A DNA stretch of 64,000 bases from Solenopsis invicta (lineage: Eukaryota; Arthropoda; Insecta; Hymenoptera; Formicidae), in the NCBI RefSeq assembly GCF_016802725.1, contig NC_052669.1, positions 4,765,501 to 4,829,500 of the forward strand, read 5' to 3'. The stretch's first letter is position 1. Each line of letters begins with the position of its first letter. Positions 54,597-64,000 of the stretch are shown in pieces. The notes below the pieces were generated by a model. The model saw nothing but the letters and a program-made list of their open reading frames with translations. It had not been told where the DNA came from and searched no databases. The translations under genes were made by a program, and so were the position numbers.

Positions 54597-57345
54597 CAAT
54601 GAGACTGTTTCCTCATAACTTTTGATTAATCATTTTTATAATCTTAATTATATTATTAATTAAAAACATTTTAAACAAGCACGTCTGTTCTCTTTTAATG
54701 TTTAACTGTTTCTGCTTGAAGATTCGTTCCTCGTAAGATTTGCGATTCGCGCGTGAGTTACGCAAAAATCAGTGAAACCGAGTCGACAGCTTTAATGCGA
54801 TCGATGTAGTAATTCGAGCGTGAAACTCGAACGTTTTTTGTTCGATGTTTCGCGGATAGGCCGACAAACGCTTTATCTGGAAGTCCCATTACTATTTCCG
54901 TTCGATCGCAATAATACAAAGAGGAAGGGAAATCTGACAAATTGAACGTATATTCCATCGCCTGGTTTTTGTCATTGCAAACGACCGCGACAAATTACGG
55001 TAAACCTTCTTCAGCAGCAGCTGTCGAAACGACTTGGAACGGGACCGTTACGAGAAAGTAGGGAAAACGTCCCTTGACGGAAGATTTTCATGATGATTTA
55101 GGTCTCTCTCCAGGCAGCAGTCGACTTCGTTGAATCGATCGCGGCACAAGAACGACAAATCCGGAAAGAAGTTCGGTCGCAGATCGACGTCCCTGACACT
55201 CTACCGCGGCTTTTCCTCGCTCCTTCATATCAAACATCCTGTTGACTGAGCACCGATTGCGTGTCCTGAGCACCACCGGATGCCCTTTCAACCATAGATG
55301 TTGGAAAACTTTCTATGAAAAAGGGTAGTTACTTTAATGGCGAGATATCGACAGCATTACGATGTTGTTAAACAAGGGAAAGTAAACTTCAGCAAATCAA
55401 ACATGTGGAAGGTATGAATCATTTTTTCTCTCCTTTTTTTCCTTTCTTTCTTAATGGAGTTAGATTTTATTTTGAGAACCCTGTCATTTTAAGCGTCATA
55501 CGCTCGCCAAGATATCGACGATTAATAATTTTTTTTTTACAAATGCATTTTAGAGAGCTCTCTTTCTCTTTTTGTTACAAAAAGAAAGATTCTAAATGTC
55601 TCATTCTGTAGGAAAAATGTGTTCTGGGAAAACAATTGATGCTTCTGGGACATATTGTATACGACAGAGAATGGAGTTGAAATAATTCTGCCTTTCCATC
55701 GCTGTGTTTCCATTTCTTCGCCGTTATTATTATTTACTCTGTCATCTGTGTTTGCATTTTCAACGAAATGTACGATGCTTTTTAACACTTATTCTTTTTT
55801 TACTACTTTGTTTCCTGCGAATAAGGAGCAATCAGGTCAATGGATAATAATGAAAGAGTGCTTGATACATGATAAAAATGAAAATTACTCTCTTTATTTC
55901 CCTCACCTTCTCTCTATCTATCAATCAATTAATCAATGAATTTATTCATCTATTTTTATTACATTGTTTTCTCATCAATTTCTTTTAATACATTATTTTC
56001 CTGATTTGACGTTTTGATATTTAATATTTCACAGAGAATTAAGATTATCTAAATACATTAAGATCATATATTAAGATTAAAAGCTAAATATTACCGAAAG
56101 ATTTATACACTATACGAATTTGCGAAGGTGAAACAATCGTGATATTCACTTACATTGTGAAATGAATATATATCTAATGAAGATTAATTCTTATCATTTT
56201 ACTTTGCAATAAAGATTAATTTAGATAAATTTTCTCTGAAATTGAAGTACTGTGATAAAATTATATTTTAAATTATCTAACATACAATGAGATCTAATTG
56301 AGACAAAATAAGTCAATAAATTTGTTTGATAAATATGATATAACGATAATCGTTCAATGATAAAAGAAACAATTATATATACAATTATATATACTTACTT
56401 ACTACGCTTTAAAAGACGAGCGGCATCATCACGTGTGAATTTGATGCTTGAGCAATGCAGTCGTATGTCCTTTCTTCATGCGACTGTTATAAATGATTAA
56501 GCTGCTGCGGAAGGCTTGGTAACAAGAGCGGTGAATGCCTCATAAGGGGATGAAAGTTAACAGCAACAACAACACGATCCATTAGGTTCAGCGCGCAAAG
56601 CCTCTCGTACATTCAGCCGTTTTCTATTTGAGCGGATACACCTGTCGGACGACGTGCCACCCGTGCACACCGATGTGGAATCCATTGTGTGTGAACTGGA
56701 GCATTTGCTGGAAGAATAACAGACCAATCATTTCGATATACACAGATATCGTGTCTTTGTTTGCGTTAATTATACTTTAATAATTACTGATATCCTTTAT
56801 GCATCTGCGTTAATTATTCAGTTTTAATATGTTGAGTGTCATGAGGTCATCGGTAATATGATACTGACTATGTCACGTTGACATGCAATTAATACACATG
56901 CACAAGTCGTAGATTTTAAAAAAGTTACATTTATGCCGGCAATCATCCAGAGTGCTAATTAAGCAAAATTTATCTTGCAATTAACGCGTTAGTAATTATG
57001 TCATGCTTCCTTCATGCTTCCTACAATTGTTTGAAGATTCCGATATGTAAAATTAAAATCAAAATCAGGAATAGAAAAGTTATTTTCGGGATCCCATTTT
57101 ATTATGCTGGAGACTAAAGTAAAGAATAGTAGCCATTCATTCTCTTCTTCCGAGCTAATATATTTTTTCATTCTAAAATATCTATTATTCAGGTCCATTT
57201 CTAAATATCTTGTCTGAGCTTCTGGAGAATGTAAATCTCCGTCTTAATAAAAGGTACCCGTCGGCAAGGAATGCAAGGATGTCTATCATCAATCACTTCT
57301 TTTGCATTAGCGGTCGACGTTAGCCAAGATGCGATGGTTGCACCC

Positions 57346-57347
<2 letters not shown>

Positions 57348-57392
<45 letters not shown>
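57348..57392. repeat. (GA)n microsatellite
   Basis: About 22 GA dinucleotides. The minus-strand frames crossing it give leucine-serine repeats and are not genes. Confidence 0.97.
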
Positions 57393-57397
<5 letters not shown>

Positions 57398-60211
57398 TGG
57401 AGGCCAACCGAGTTTATTGATCGAACACACTCCGAGCACGTTTGTAGAAGCAGATAACGTAGAAGGTTCCTCGCGATTCGCTTGTCAAAATCACCGACGA
57501 GCTGCTTTTTAATGCGAGTGTTCCTCCAGCATCCTCTCCTATCCTTCGTTGTCCCCATTCTTCGCCGGAGATGAGACGTTACAGGTGCTCGCGACCGTCT
57601 ATATAAGCACATAGGGAGGCTAAGAGCTCGTACAAATGCTCGTCGATATCGGTGCTTGGCACGCGAGATCGTGTCAGCGTGATAGATCGCTATTATGATA
57701 CACCGTCGTTTCGCGGGCTTTTGCGATCGTACGGCAATCTATCACGCATCCGGCGTGAACTGCGTAGATTGTACGATTCCGTGTTTAATTCGGGTCGAGA
57801 AGCGAGCGCTCTCGAAATACTGATTTATACAACACAAAAGTTATAAAAACGTCTAACTAACGTTCGAAAAATAAATAGGCCTTTTATAATATTAACACGT
57901 TGAATTGCAGACGCTTTAATGAACTCTTCCAGGCATCCACGGTTCTACGGAGAATTGCATTTTACTTATCGTGAAAGTATTATATTCTGTGAAACGAACA
58001 AGTTCTGTATTTCAACTGTTGGATATGCATGAACAGGGATTATCATAACTTGAATTGAATTTTTATTAGAAAATCCATTTTTAATTAGCTAAATGTGAAA
58101 CTTATATAATTTATTCGCGAGAGCTTTTAAAGCTTTTTTCTAACTCTATATGTGTATATATATATAATAAAATTTCTGCTGAGATTAAATAGAAATGGTT
58201 TAAGGAGCCTAATGGGAGAGTGATTTGCGGGTAGACGAATCGTGGTGTATCAATTTTGTCGCTTTCATTAGTCTAATTACTTTGCAATCTTTGGCCAGAG
58301 GTTTAGAAATATATTCCGGAGAATCATCCCATCTAACACCGGGATGTACGAAACGTTCCGTTCGCGTGATAAGTGGCGATCGATTTATTTTTAGTCTACC
58401 AATTTCCTGCGCGCTCGGTCGGACCATTTATCGTCCGAATACCATAAAAAATAACGAAGGTCATTTATGAAGATAGACGGTTTCAAGTTCAAATGACACA
58501 CCGTGGTCCACTTACTTTCGAGCGACTACAGATATGTCGATCGATTCGACGTAATTCGGAAATCGCGGATCTGTCTCTGTAGCCTATAATTAATTGAGAG
58601 CAACAAGTAGCGGTGAAAAGAATTTCAGTCGGGATAAGGGATTGTGGCAATCCTTATCTCAATGGCGCTCCTTACTTTTAACCTTTTGAAAAGGGCGTCG
58701 GCCTCACGTGTAACTCGATGTCAGTAGCCGACTAGCTAACACGTGAATAGCCGCTTGCACGCGAGACTGATGAATATCACGACGTAGTATTACACCGTCC
58801 CGCAAACCCAGGGTGGAATACAAATCGCTGCAGCTAGAAAATCGATGTCCCTCGGTTTCTTATTCTCGTGCGTCACGCACTCAATTTATCTCCACATTAA
58901 AGATATCATGATACATGTTATATTCTTGAAAATTTGTCATGCCATAAGATCGTAAAAATGAAAAGGATAAGTAAATACTTTTCTTGATTAGAACAATGAT
59001 ATATAAATATATCTTGAAATAAAACGTTCGTATTTAATAAAAAAAAAGATCAAGAACTCCTAAAAAAATTAATTGACATTATTAAAAATTAGATACGATT
59101 TATAATGTAAACATCTTTAAATAAAATTTATATAAGATGTATATAAAATTATATTTCGTGTGCAGTATTAACTGTTTAGTATTTAGAGAGTTTAAAATGA
59201 TATTTTCGTGTAATTAATAATCGCATTCGATACTGAAATATCACAATTCTATTAAAAGCGGTAACTACTGAAAACTGATAGCTGCCAATTGTACGATCGG
59301 GGAAACTCACTGCATCGCGTCGCTCGCACACACATCTTGATTATCGATTCCGATTTGACCTTATATCAAATTTCAGTATGTTAACACTTGTGTATCGTGA
59401 TGTTGGAGAAAAAAATGTACGTTTGAACAAATCGTGTGTGTAATGATGATCGAATAGTAATATTTTATTCAGTAACACTCGCATACTCGTCTACGGCATT
59501 TTTTCCACGCGCATAGATTATAGACATGCGATTAGATGTAATCGCGCAACTTGTCTGCTCGTTAAATAGATGTGTGGAGAAATGCGCTGCGTGGAAACGC
59601 GATGTTTAGATTATAGTCACTTGGCAACGACAATCAGTGTGCCGATTACGCCGATTTGATTTTCATCGATCACAAAAAAATTGCGCACTAACAGAATGTA
59701 AGACTGCATATTCAATTATTGATAATAATTATGTCGTTAACAATCAAGACATAATTATTCCACAAGTACAAAAAATTTTGTAATTTGTTTTCAAACTTAT
59801 TAATGGCATTACTTTTATTAAGTAGTAATATTTAAATTCTTGGTAGATTATTTTTATGCTTGAGAATACTTGAGAATCACATTCGTGTATGAATTGAAAC
59901 TTATTTATTTATAACGGAAATTGAAAGTTCTTTAGTTGCGATAAATAGATTAATCGAAGAGAGACTTCTTAATACATAATTGAGTGCGAGATATTTCCAA
60001 TAAACTTCTCGTGCACTATTCATGCAACATGTATGATATTAAAGATTCTCTTTTGTGTTTAATCACTTAGATCTAGTGAGGTATACATGTCTCAATATCT
60101 CTAAAAAAATCACTTTTTGGTAAAAATGAAGCTTTTTAATTCAACTGAAGCTTGTTTCAAAAGAAGTTCAGTTAAACTTTAACTAAAAATATTATAATAA
60201 ATGTAATACAA

Positions 60212-60420
60212 TCATCTCTCTCTAGTCCTTAGCTCTTGTCAGAGCGTAGTAATCCCTCAACGAATTTCAGTGGTGTGCGCTTTTTACAATATACACACAT
60301 ATACTATATGAGACCTAAACGCCGATTTCGAACGGCCTAAAATATGGAGGTTTTCTTGGCAAGGTACTCTCGATGGTTTGCCATTGCCTTCCAAGAGACA
60401 GCGATCAAATAAAATTAGAT
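60212..60420 (+). repeat. dispersed repeat family, copy B
   Basis: Second copy of the repeat at 54392-54596, in the same orientation and less than 1 kb upstream of exon 2. Its block CTTGGCAAGGTACTCTCGAT followed by GGTTTGCCATTGCCTTCC looks like the less decayed form. Confidence 0.8.
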
Positions 60421-60740
60421 TTCTGATCGGTGGATACAATCATAAATTACAAGAAATTATTTATTGAGTAAAATTGGAAAGCTCTCTGATTAATCATGGA
60501 AAGTTAGATGCGTAGTATAACTTTACTTATACTTGTATAACGATTACTCAAATATAACTAATAATGTAAACTTCCAAGAATATTTCTACTATACAGAATG
60601 TATAAATGCGCATAATATTTAAAACTTTCGTATTTCAGTAATAAGAAAAATAGTTATTGGTGGAGAAATGTTACTGGTTAATACTTATAGATGCGAAGAA
60701 AAAATATCTATAATAAATAATTTTATTTAAATTTAATATT

Positions 60741-60955
60741 TTTCTGGATCCGCCATATTAGATTCGTCATTTTTAATTTTTATATGTGGACGTTATTTTC
60801 GTATTGAGTATCCCCCAAAAAACCTCATAATGAACCATTTTATATTTTATTTCTTGGATCCTTCATATTAGATCCGCCATTTAAAATTTTTATTTTTTTT
60901 TATTTTTGTATTCAGTAATTGCCCCAAACCTTTAAAAGTAACTAGATAATACATT
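60741..60955. repeat. 110-bp tandem duplication
   Basis: Two diverged units begin at 60741 and 60851. Each carries GGATCC followed by a CATATTAGAT block, then a second GCCAT or GTCAT block, a T-rich stretch and GTATT-AGTA. The GGATCC motifs are exactly 110 bp apart (60746 and 60856). Confidence 0.75.
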
Positions 60956-60976
60956 TATTTTTCAAAAAAAGTCAGA

Positions 60977-61011
60977 CCTGAAAGGGTTAACAATGCGTTA
61001 ACCCTTTCAGG
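60977..61011. repeat. perfect 15-bp inverted repeat (hairpin) near the U12 branch site
   Basis: CCTGAAAGGGTTAAC and its exact reverse complement GTTAACCCTTTCAGG are separated by AATGC. The hairpin ends 62 bases before the branch-site motif of intron 1. Each arm contains TTAA next to CCCTTTCAGG, reminiscent of piggyBac-like ends at a TTAA target. Confidence 0.85.
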
Positions 61012-61073
61012 AGCTTACTCGAGTGATCTGTTACCTTTAATCAGGACAGACTAAAAAAATATCCAGCTATCTT

Positions 61074-61092
61074 TTCCTTAACAAAGACTCAC
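61074..61092 (+). other. U12-type branch site and AC 3' splice site
   Basis: TTCCTTAAC at 61074-61082 matches the U12 branch-site consensus. The branch A at 61081 lies 11 bases before the last intron base at 61092, within the short spacing typical of minor introns. The intron ends in AC, pairing with the AT donor. Confidence 0.88.
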
Positions 61093-61204
61093 GTGGTTCG
61101 AAAGGGTGAGCATGATGGTGATCCTTCTGAACTGCATCACGCTCGGGATGTACCAGCCGTGCGTGGACGATCAGTGCGTAACGAATCGATGTAAAATACT
61201 GCAG
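61093..61204 (+). CDS. Ca-alpha1T: T-type calcium channel alpha-1, coding exon 2 (domain I S1)
   Basis: It encodes WFERVSMMVILLNCITLGMY (S1 of domain I) and the cysteine-containing extracellular loop QPCVDDQC...RCKILQ. The first base, G, completes the proline codon split by the U12 intron. The exon ends in phase 0 at CAG before GTACGT. The exon break after KILQ is, from memory, the same as in vertebrate CACNA1G. Confidence 0.93.
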
Positions 61205-61754
61205 GTACGTATTCATACCTCTCGGTTACTGGCTGGAAAAAGAAGAAAAACGAAGAAGAAAAATCGCGCAGTAATCCGCATGATCGCGTTCGGATTTGAG
61301 AAAGCGAGGTATGGCGTATCGGGTTTATTTAAGTAAGAGCCATGTATTTCCATAAGAACGGCTTTCTTCGCGATTCGAAGTCTCGGGATTTGCATGTTCG
61401 CGTGCCAGAACGAAAAGTCCGATATCGGAATAAGAATATTTACAATTCAATTAAGCCAACCTTACGGGGAATTTCGCGTGAAGGCGGTAATTATACGATG
61501 CGTTGATAAGCGAATTAATCGATTGCGCATCTTGACACGGTTTCCGGTCGACTCGCAATTAGTAAAGGTGACGGAAGAGAGGAAGAAGAGAAGGGGGAGC
61601 TAGAGGAAGAGGACGGGAAAGAGATGAGAAAATTACCGACATAGCACAGCCGTTAATCGAACCCTCGAATAGAGTGCCCTAAATCAATCACGGTAGATTA
61701 CGCCAATCATACCCTGTTCTAATCAAGCCGCGTTCCTCTGCTTGTTTCTTCCAG
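61205..61754 (+). other. Ca-alpha1T intron 2 (GT-AG)
   Basis: Ordinary U2-type intron of 550 bp, from GTACGT to a pyrimidine-rich TTGTTTCTTCCAG. Nothing else is recognised in it. Confidence 0.9.
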
Positions 61755-61888
61755 ATGTTCGATGATATCATTTTTGCCTTCTTCTCCCTGGAGATGACCA
61801 TAAAGATGGTGGCGATGGGAATTTCCGGTAAAGGAACTTATCTCGCGGATTCCTGGAATAGGTTAGATTTCTTTATAGTGCTGGCTGG
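61755..61888 (+). CDS. Ca-alpha1T: T-type calcium channel alpha-1, coding exon 3 (S2 and start of S3)
   Basis: It encodes MFDDIIFAFFSLEMTIKMVA (S2, with conserved acidic and lysine residues), the short GISGKGTYLADSWNRLD linker and FFIVLA, the start of S3. It begins in phase 0 after CAG and ends with GG before GTAAGT, splitting a glycine codon. Confidence 0.95.
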
Positions 61889-62320
61889 GTAAGTATCTCA
61901 CTTGTGTACCTTATTATGTTTTCTAATTTGGATTTTCTTGTTTAAAAAAAATTCTGTCTAACAAAACCAGCATGAATCTGTATGAAGTATGCATTATGTT
62001 AGTTAACAATATAGAATGATAAATTAACAATAGCAATTGTAATAATTTTATTATAATTATGATAATTAACAATGTGTAAAATTATTTTACATTTATAATT
62101 TTTATATATTTTCTGTTTAGATGTATATTATAACTTTTAATTCCTCACATCTTTAAAAATTGAATTCAGAGTCGAGCTAAATACATTTCATGCTATGAGT
62201 ATTACGTTAGATCATTAACTATATTAAATATGATATTTTATTAAATTATAAAAGGATTTTACTGTGATAAATATTAAAATAGATGTAGTTGAAGAAATTT
62301 AAAAAGTGACTTGGTTGTAG
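61889..62320 (+). other. Ca-alpha1T intron 3 (GT-AG)
   Basis: 432-bp AT-rich intron, from GTAAGT to TTGGTTGTAG. No other feature was seen. Confidence 0.9.
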
Positions 62321-62418
62321 CGCTTTGGAATACTGCCTAAACGTGGAAAATATGAATCTGTCAGCCATCCGAACGATAAGAGTATTAAGGCCATTACGGG
62401 CGATCAATCGAATACCAA
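62321..62418 (+). CDS. Ca-alpha1T: T-type calcium channel alpha-1, coding exon 4 (S3 end and S4 voltage sensor)
   Basis: It encodes ALEYCLNVENMNL (end of S3 and loop) and the S4 voltage sensor SAIRTIRVLRPLRAINRIP. Arginines sit at about residues 227, 230, 233, 236 and 240 of the protein, the every-third-residue pattern of a working sensor. Its first base completes glycine GGC; its last base A starts a serine codon completed in the next exon. Confidence 0.95.
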
Positions 62419-63268
62419 GTAAGTAACGAGATCTTTGCGAGATATGTCAAAAACCTCCATAGTTGACGGTTAACTCTAGTTTGCTCTCGTCGTTTCGATT
62501 TCACGGTGCACTGCCAGGTGCATAACCGCCGCGTATAGATCTCGTAACGCATTCACGGTTGATTTCATCTTGGAATTGAAACGTGGCGAAGGCAGAGGAG
62601 TGTATATAATCATATCGAACAAGAACAAGTAAAGTTGGCAAGAAGAAGCATTTAACCACAAACGTTAAGATCGAAATTCAAGGCTGTATTTCGCGTAAGC
62701 GTGAAATATGTGCACGTGTCACGGAACTCGCAATCTTAATTTTAATAAAAAATCCTCGGGTCAATATGTGTGCCATATATTTTAGTTCGTTTTATCTTTA
62801 TCCCGTCATAGTATTCAAATCACAAGCGGTTAAAAAGAATTTTGCGAGGGCTGTTTTTTGAGGCGAAATAATAAAGTCTTATCGAATATTAAAGTCCTAT
62901 CGTAATTTTAAATTCCTCTCTCGGAATTTGAACGCCAAGATTGACTTAGATATTTAAAGTCGGAAGCTAAAAAGTTTCTGCGAACAATGTTTTCACCAGA
63001 AACCGTTCTTTTCCTAGTATAAATAGGATAGGTAGTCGTCAACTTGTCTACCATTAAAATTAAAATCGAGAATTTAAATCATTCCGCGTGAAATATACTT
63101 GCAAATTATATTTATAGAAAAGAAAACGATCGAAATAGCATCAGATTATTCCGAGGAAGAATTTCCGCAAGCAGAATCGATGTTATATTGGTTCAAAGAA
63201 CTCGATAACGAATTATGACGTATTATTAATCGCTTAAGAAGCGTTATTTTCACAAACACCTCCGACAG
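62419..63268 (+). other. Ca-alpha1T intron 4 (GT-AG)
   Basis: 850-bp intron, from GTAAGT to CTCCGACAG. No gene was seen. A 61-codon minus-strand frame at 62476-62661 is not supported. Confidence 0.9.
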
Positions 63269-63440
63269 GTATGCGGATACTGGTGATGCTGCTACTCGAC
63301 ACTCTTCCCATGCTGGGCAACGTCTTGTTATTGTGCTTCTTCGTCTTCTTCATATTCGGTATCGTCGGCGTGCAGCTGTGGGAAGGCATACTGCGCCAAC
63401 GCTGCTTCCTCAAGGCTCTGCCCAACATCAAGTATCCCGA
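63269..63440 (+). CDS. Ca-alpha1T: T-type calcium channel alpha-1, coding exon 5 (S5 and start of pore loop)
   Basis: It encodes MRILVMLLLDTLPMLGNVLL, CFFVFFIFGIVGVQLWEG and LRQRCFLKALPNIKYP: S4-S5 linker, S5 and the first extracellular part of the domain I pore loop, very close to Cav3 channels of other animals. It starts with GT, completing serine AGT, and ends with GA before GTAAGT. Exons 1-5 together give 899 nt (299 codons plus two bases) without a stop. The selectivity-filter glutamate of domain I and domains II-IV lie beyond the window. Confidence 0.95.
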
Positions 63441-64000
63441 GTAAGTCGGCGAGAACCTTAGGTCCGCGGACTATTCGTTGACCACCTTTTTTTTTATTAT
63501 AAATGTTCGACCTCGATTCTTCACGTTATTGCGCCTCACGCTGCATCGCATCTCGTTTTTTTTCTCCTCTATCTGTCTTTCGATCGCTGTGCAGTTTGAA
63601 GCGCTTCATCGCCGATCGTCGCATTTCCGCGAGACGGCGAAACTGTGGTATTCAATAACTCAATAATTCATATTCGGTAATTCGTCGTTAACCAGAAAGT
63701 TTTTGCGACACCGTGTATTTTGAACACGGTAAATGGTAAAGCAGCACGCTCAACGCAAAACGGTCTCTCGATTTTAGCAATTTTCATCTAAGGCTAATCG
63801 TCAAAATGGTGGATTTAGCCAAGACCAGTATTTATCTTATTCGAAACACTTTCACTTTTGTATAAAAATTCTATTTTGAGAACTTTTGCAATAACATGCG
63901 TTGAAATACAGTAAACGTTATAGCCCTACGTATAAAAAAAAAGCTAGACTAATCTAGAGGAATAATTCTCATTTTTATATCGTCATATTTTATTTTATAT
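63441..64000 (+). other. Ca-alpha1T intron 5, 5' part
   Basis: It begins GTAAGT and runs to the window end without a recognisable next exon. A 62-codon plus-strand frame at 63478-63666 is T-rich and not conserved-looking. Confidence 0.8.

Larger units (their letters stand above)
48147..61092 (+). other. Ca-alpha1T: Ca-alpha1T intron 1, predicted U12-type AT-AC intron
   Basis: A 12,946-bp intron that begins ATATCCTTTT and ends CTCAC. Splicing 48146 to 61093 joins CC to G, giving proline, and yields ITNP-WFERVSM, the expected Cav3 sequence. No GT-AG choice fits: the only AG between the nearest upstream in-frame stop and the conserved residues (61083-61086, AAAG) gives the wrong frame or a stop with each nearby GT donor. 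The interior holds GC islands, two copies of a dispersed repeat, a 110-bp tandem duplication and a hairpin. No nested gene is recognised. Confidence 0.85.

Noticed and set aside
56529..56545. Twelve-base match to the 3' half of miR-124 (GCGGTGAATGCC)
   Set aside because: The seed (AAGGCAC) is not present next to it and no convincing precursor hairpin was seen, so the match is taken as chance.
57201..57612. Minus-strand frames with long Leu-Ser repeats
   Set aside because: They are translations of the (GA)n microsatellite at 57348-57392.

Overview
The window looks like insect nuclear DNA, most likely Hymenoptera and probably an ant. The background is AT-rich with many microsatellites, CpG-rich islands stand out sharply, introns are very long, and there is one decayed LINE. 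The lineage call is an inference from composition and from the look of the LINE; the sequence does not prove it. There are no bacterial-type features.

Two ion-channel genes lie head to head. On the minus strand, 36150-36452 is the first coding exon of slowpoke, the BK calcium-activated potassium channel: short N-terminus, S0 helix and the start of the S0-S1 linker. It ends at a clean GTGAGA donor. No second exon was recognised to its left, so positions 1-36149 are read as the start of a first intron of at least 36 kb, with only repeats, microsatellites and GC islands in it. On the plus strand, 47764-63440 holds the first five coding exons of the T-type voltage-gated calcium channel alpha-1 gene (Ca-alpha1T, Cav3 type). 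They encode an acidic cytoplasmic N-terminus and S1 to S5 of domain I. The gene runs off the right edge.

The most interesting result is the first coding intron of Ca-alpha1T (48147-61092, 12.9 kb). No usable GT-AG pair keeps the frame. A minor-spliceosome (U12) AT-AC intron fits exactly: ATATCCTTTT at the 5' end, a TTCCTTAAC branch site, and an AC 3' end 11 bases after the branch A. This restores the family sequence ...ITNP-WFERVSM... . The intron also carries two copies of a dispersed repeat, a 110-bp tandem duplication and a perfect 15-bp inverted repeat close to the branch site.

Between the two start codons lie 11.3 kb. This stretch holds the CpG-rich presumed slo 5' region (to about 38.1 kb), AT-rich DNA, a 5'-truncated minus-strand LINE (about 40.97-42.58 kb), more AT-rich DNA, and the CpG-rich presumed Ca-alpha1T leader (46.2-47.76 kb). 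Both presumed leaders carry GA/CT-rich tracts and upstream ATGs. Functionally the pair makes sense: T-type channels admit calcium near rest, and BK channels open on calcium and depolarisation.

Other mobile DNA includes a 405-bp hAT-like MITE at 16795-17199 with a perfect 8-bp target duplication. Most of the remaining open frames are chance reading through GC islands or simple repeats.
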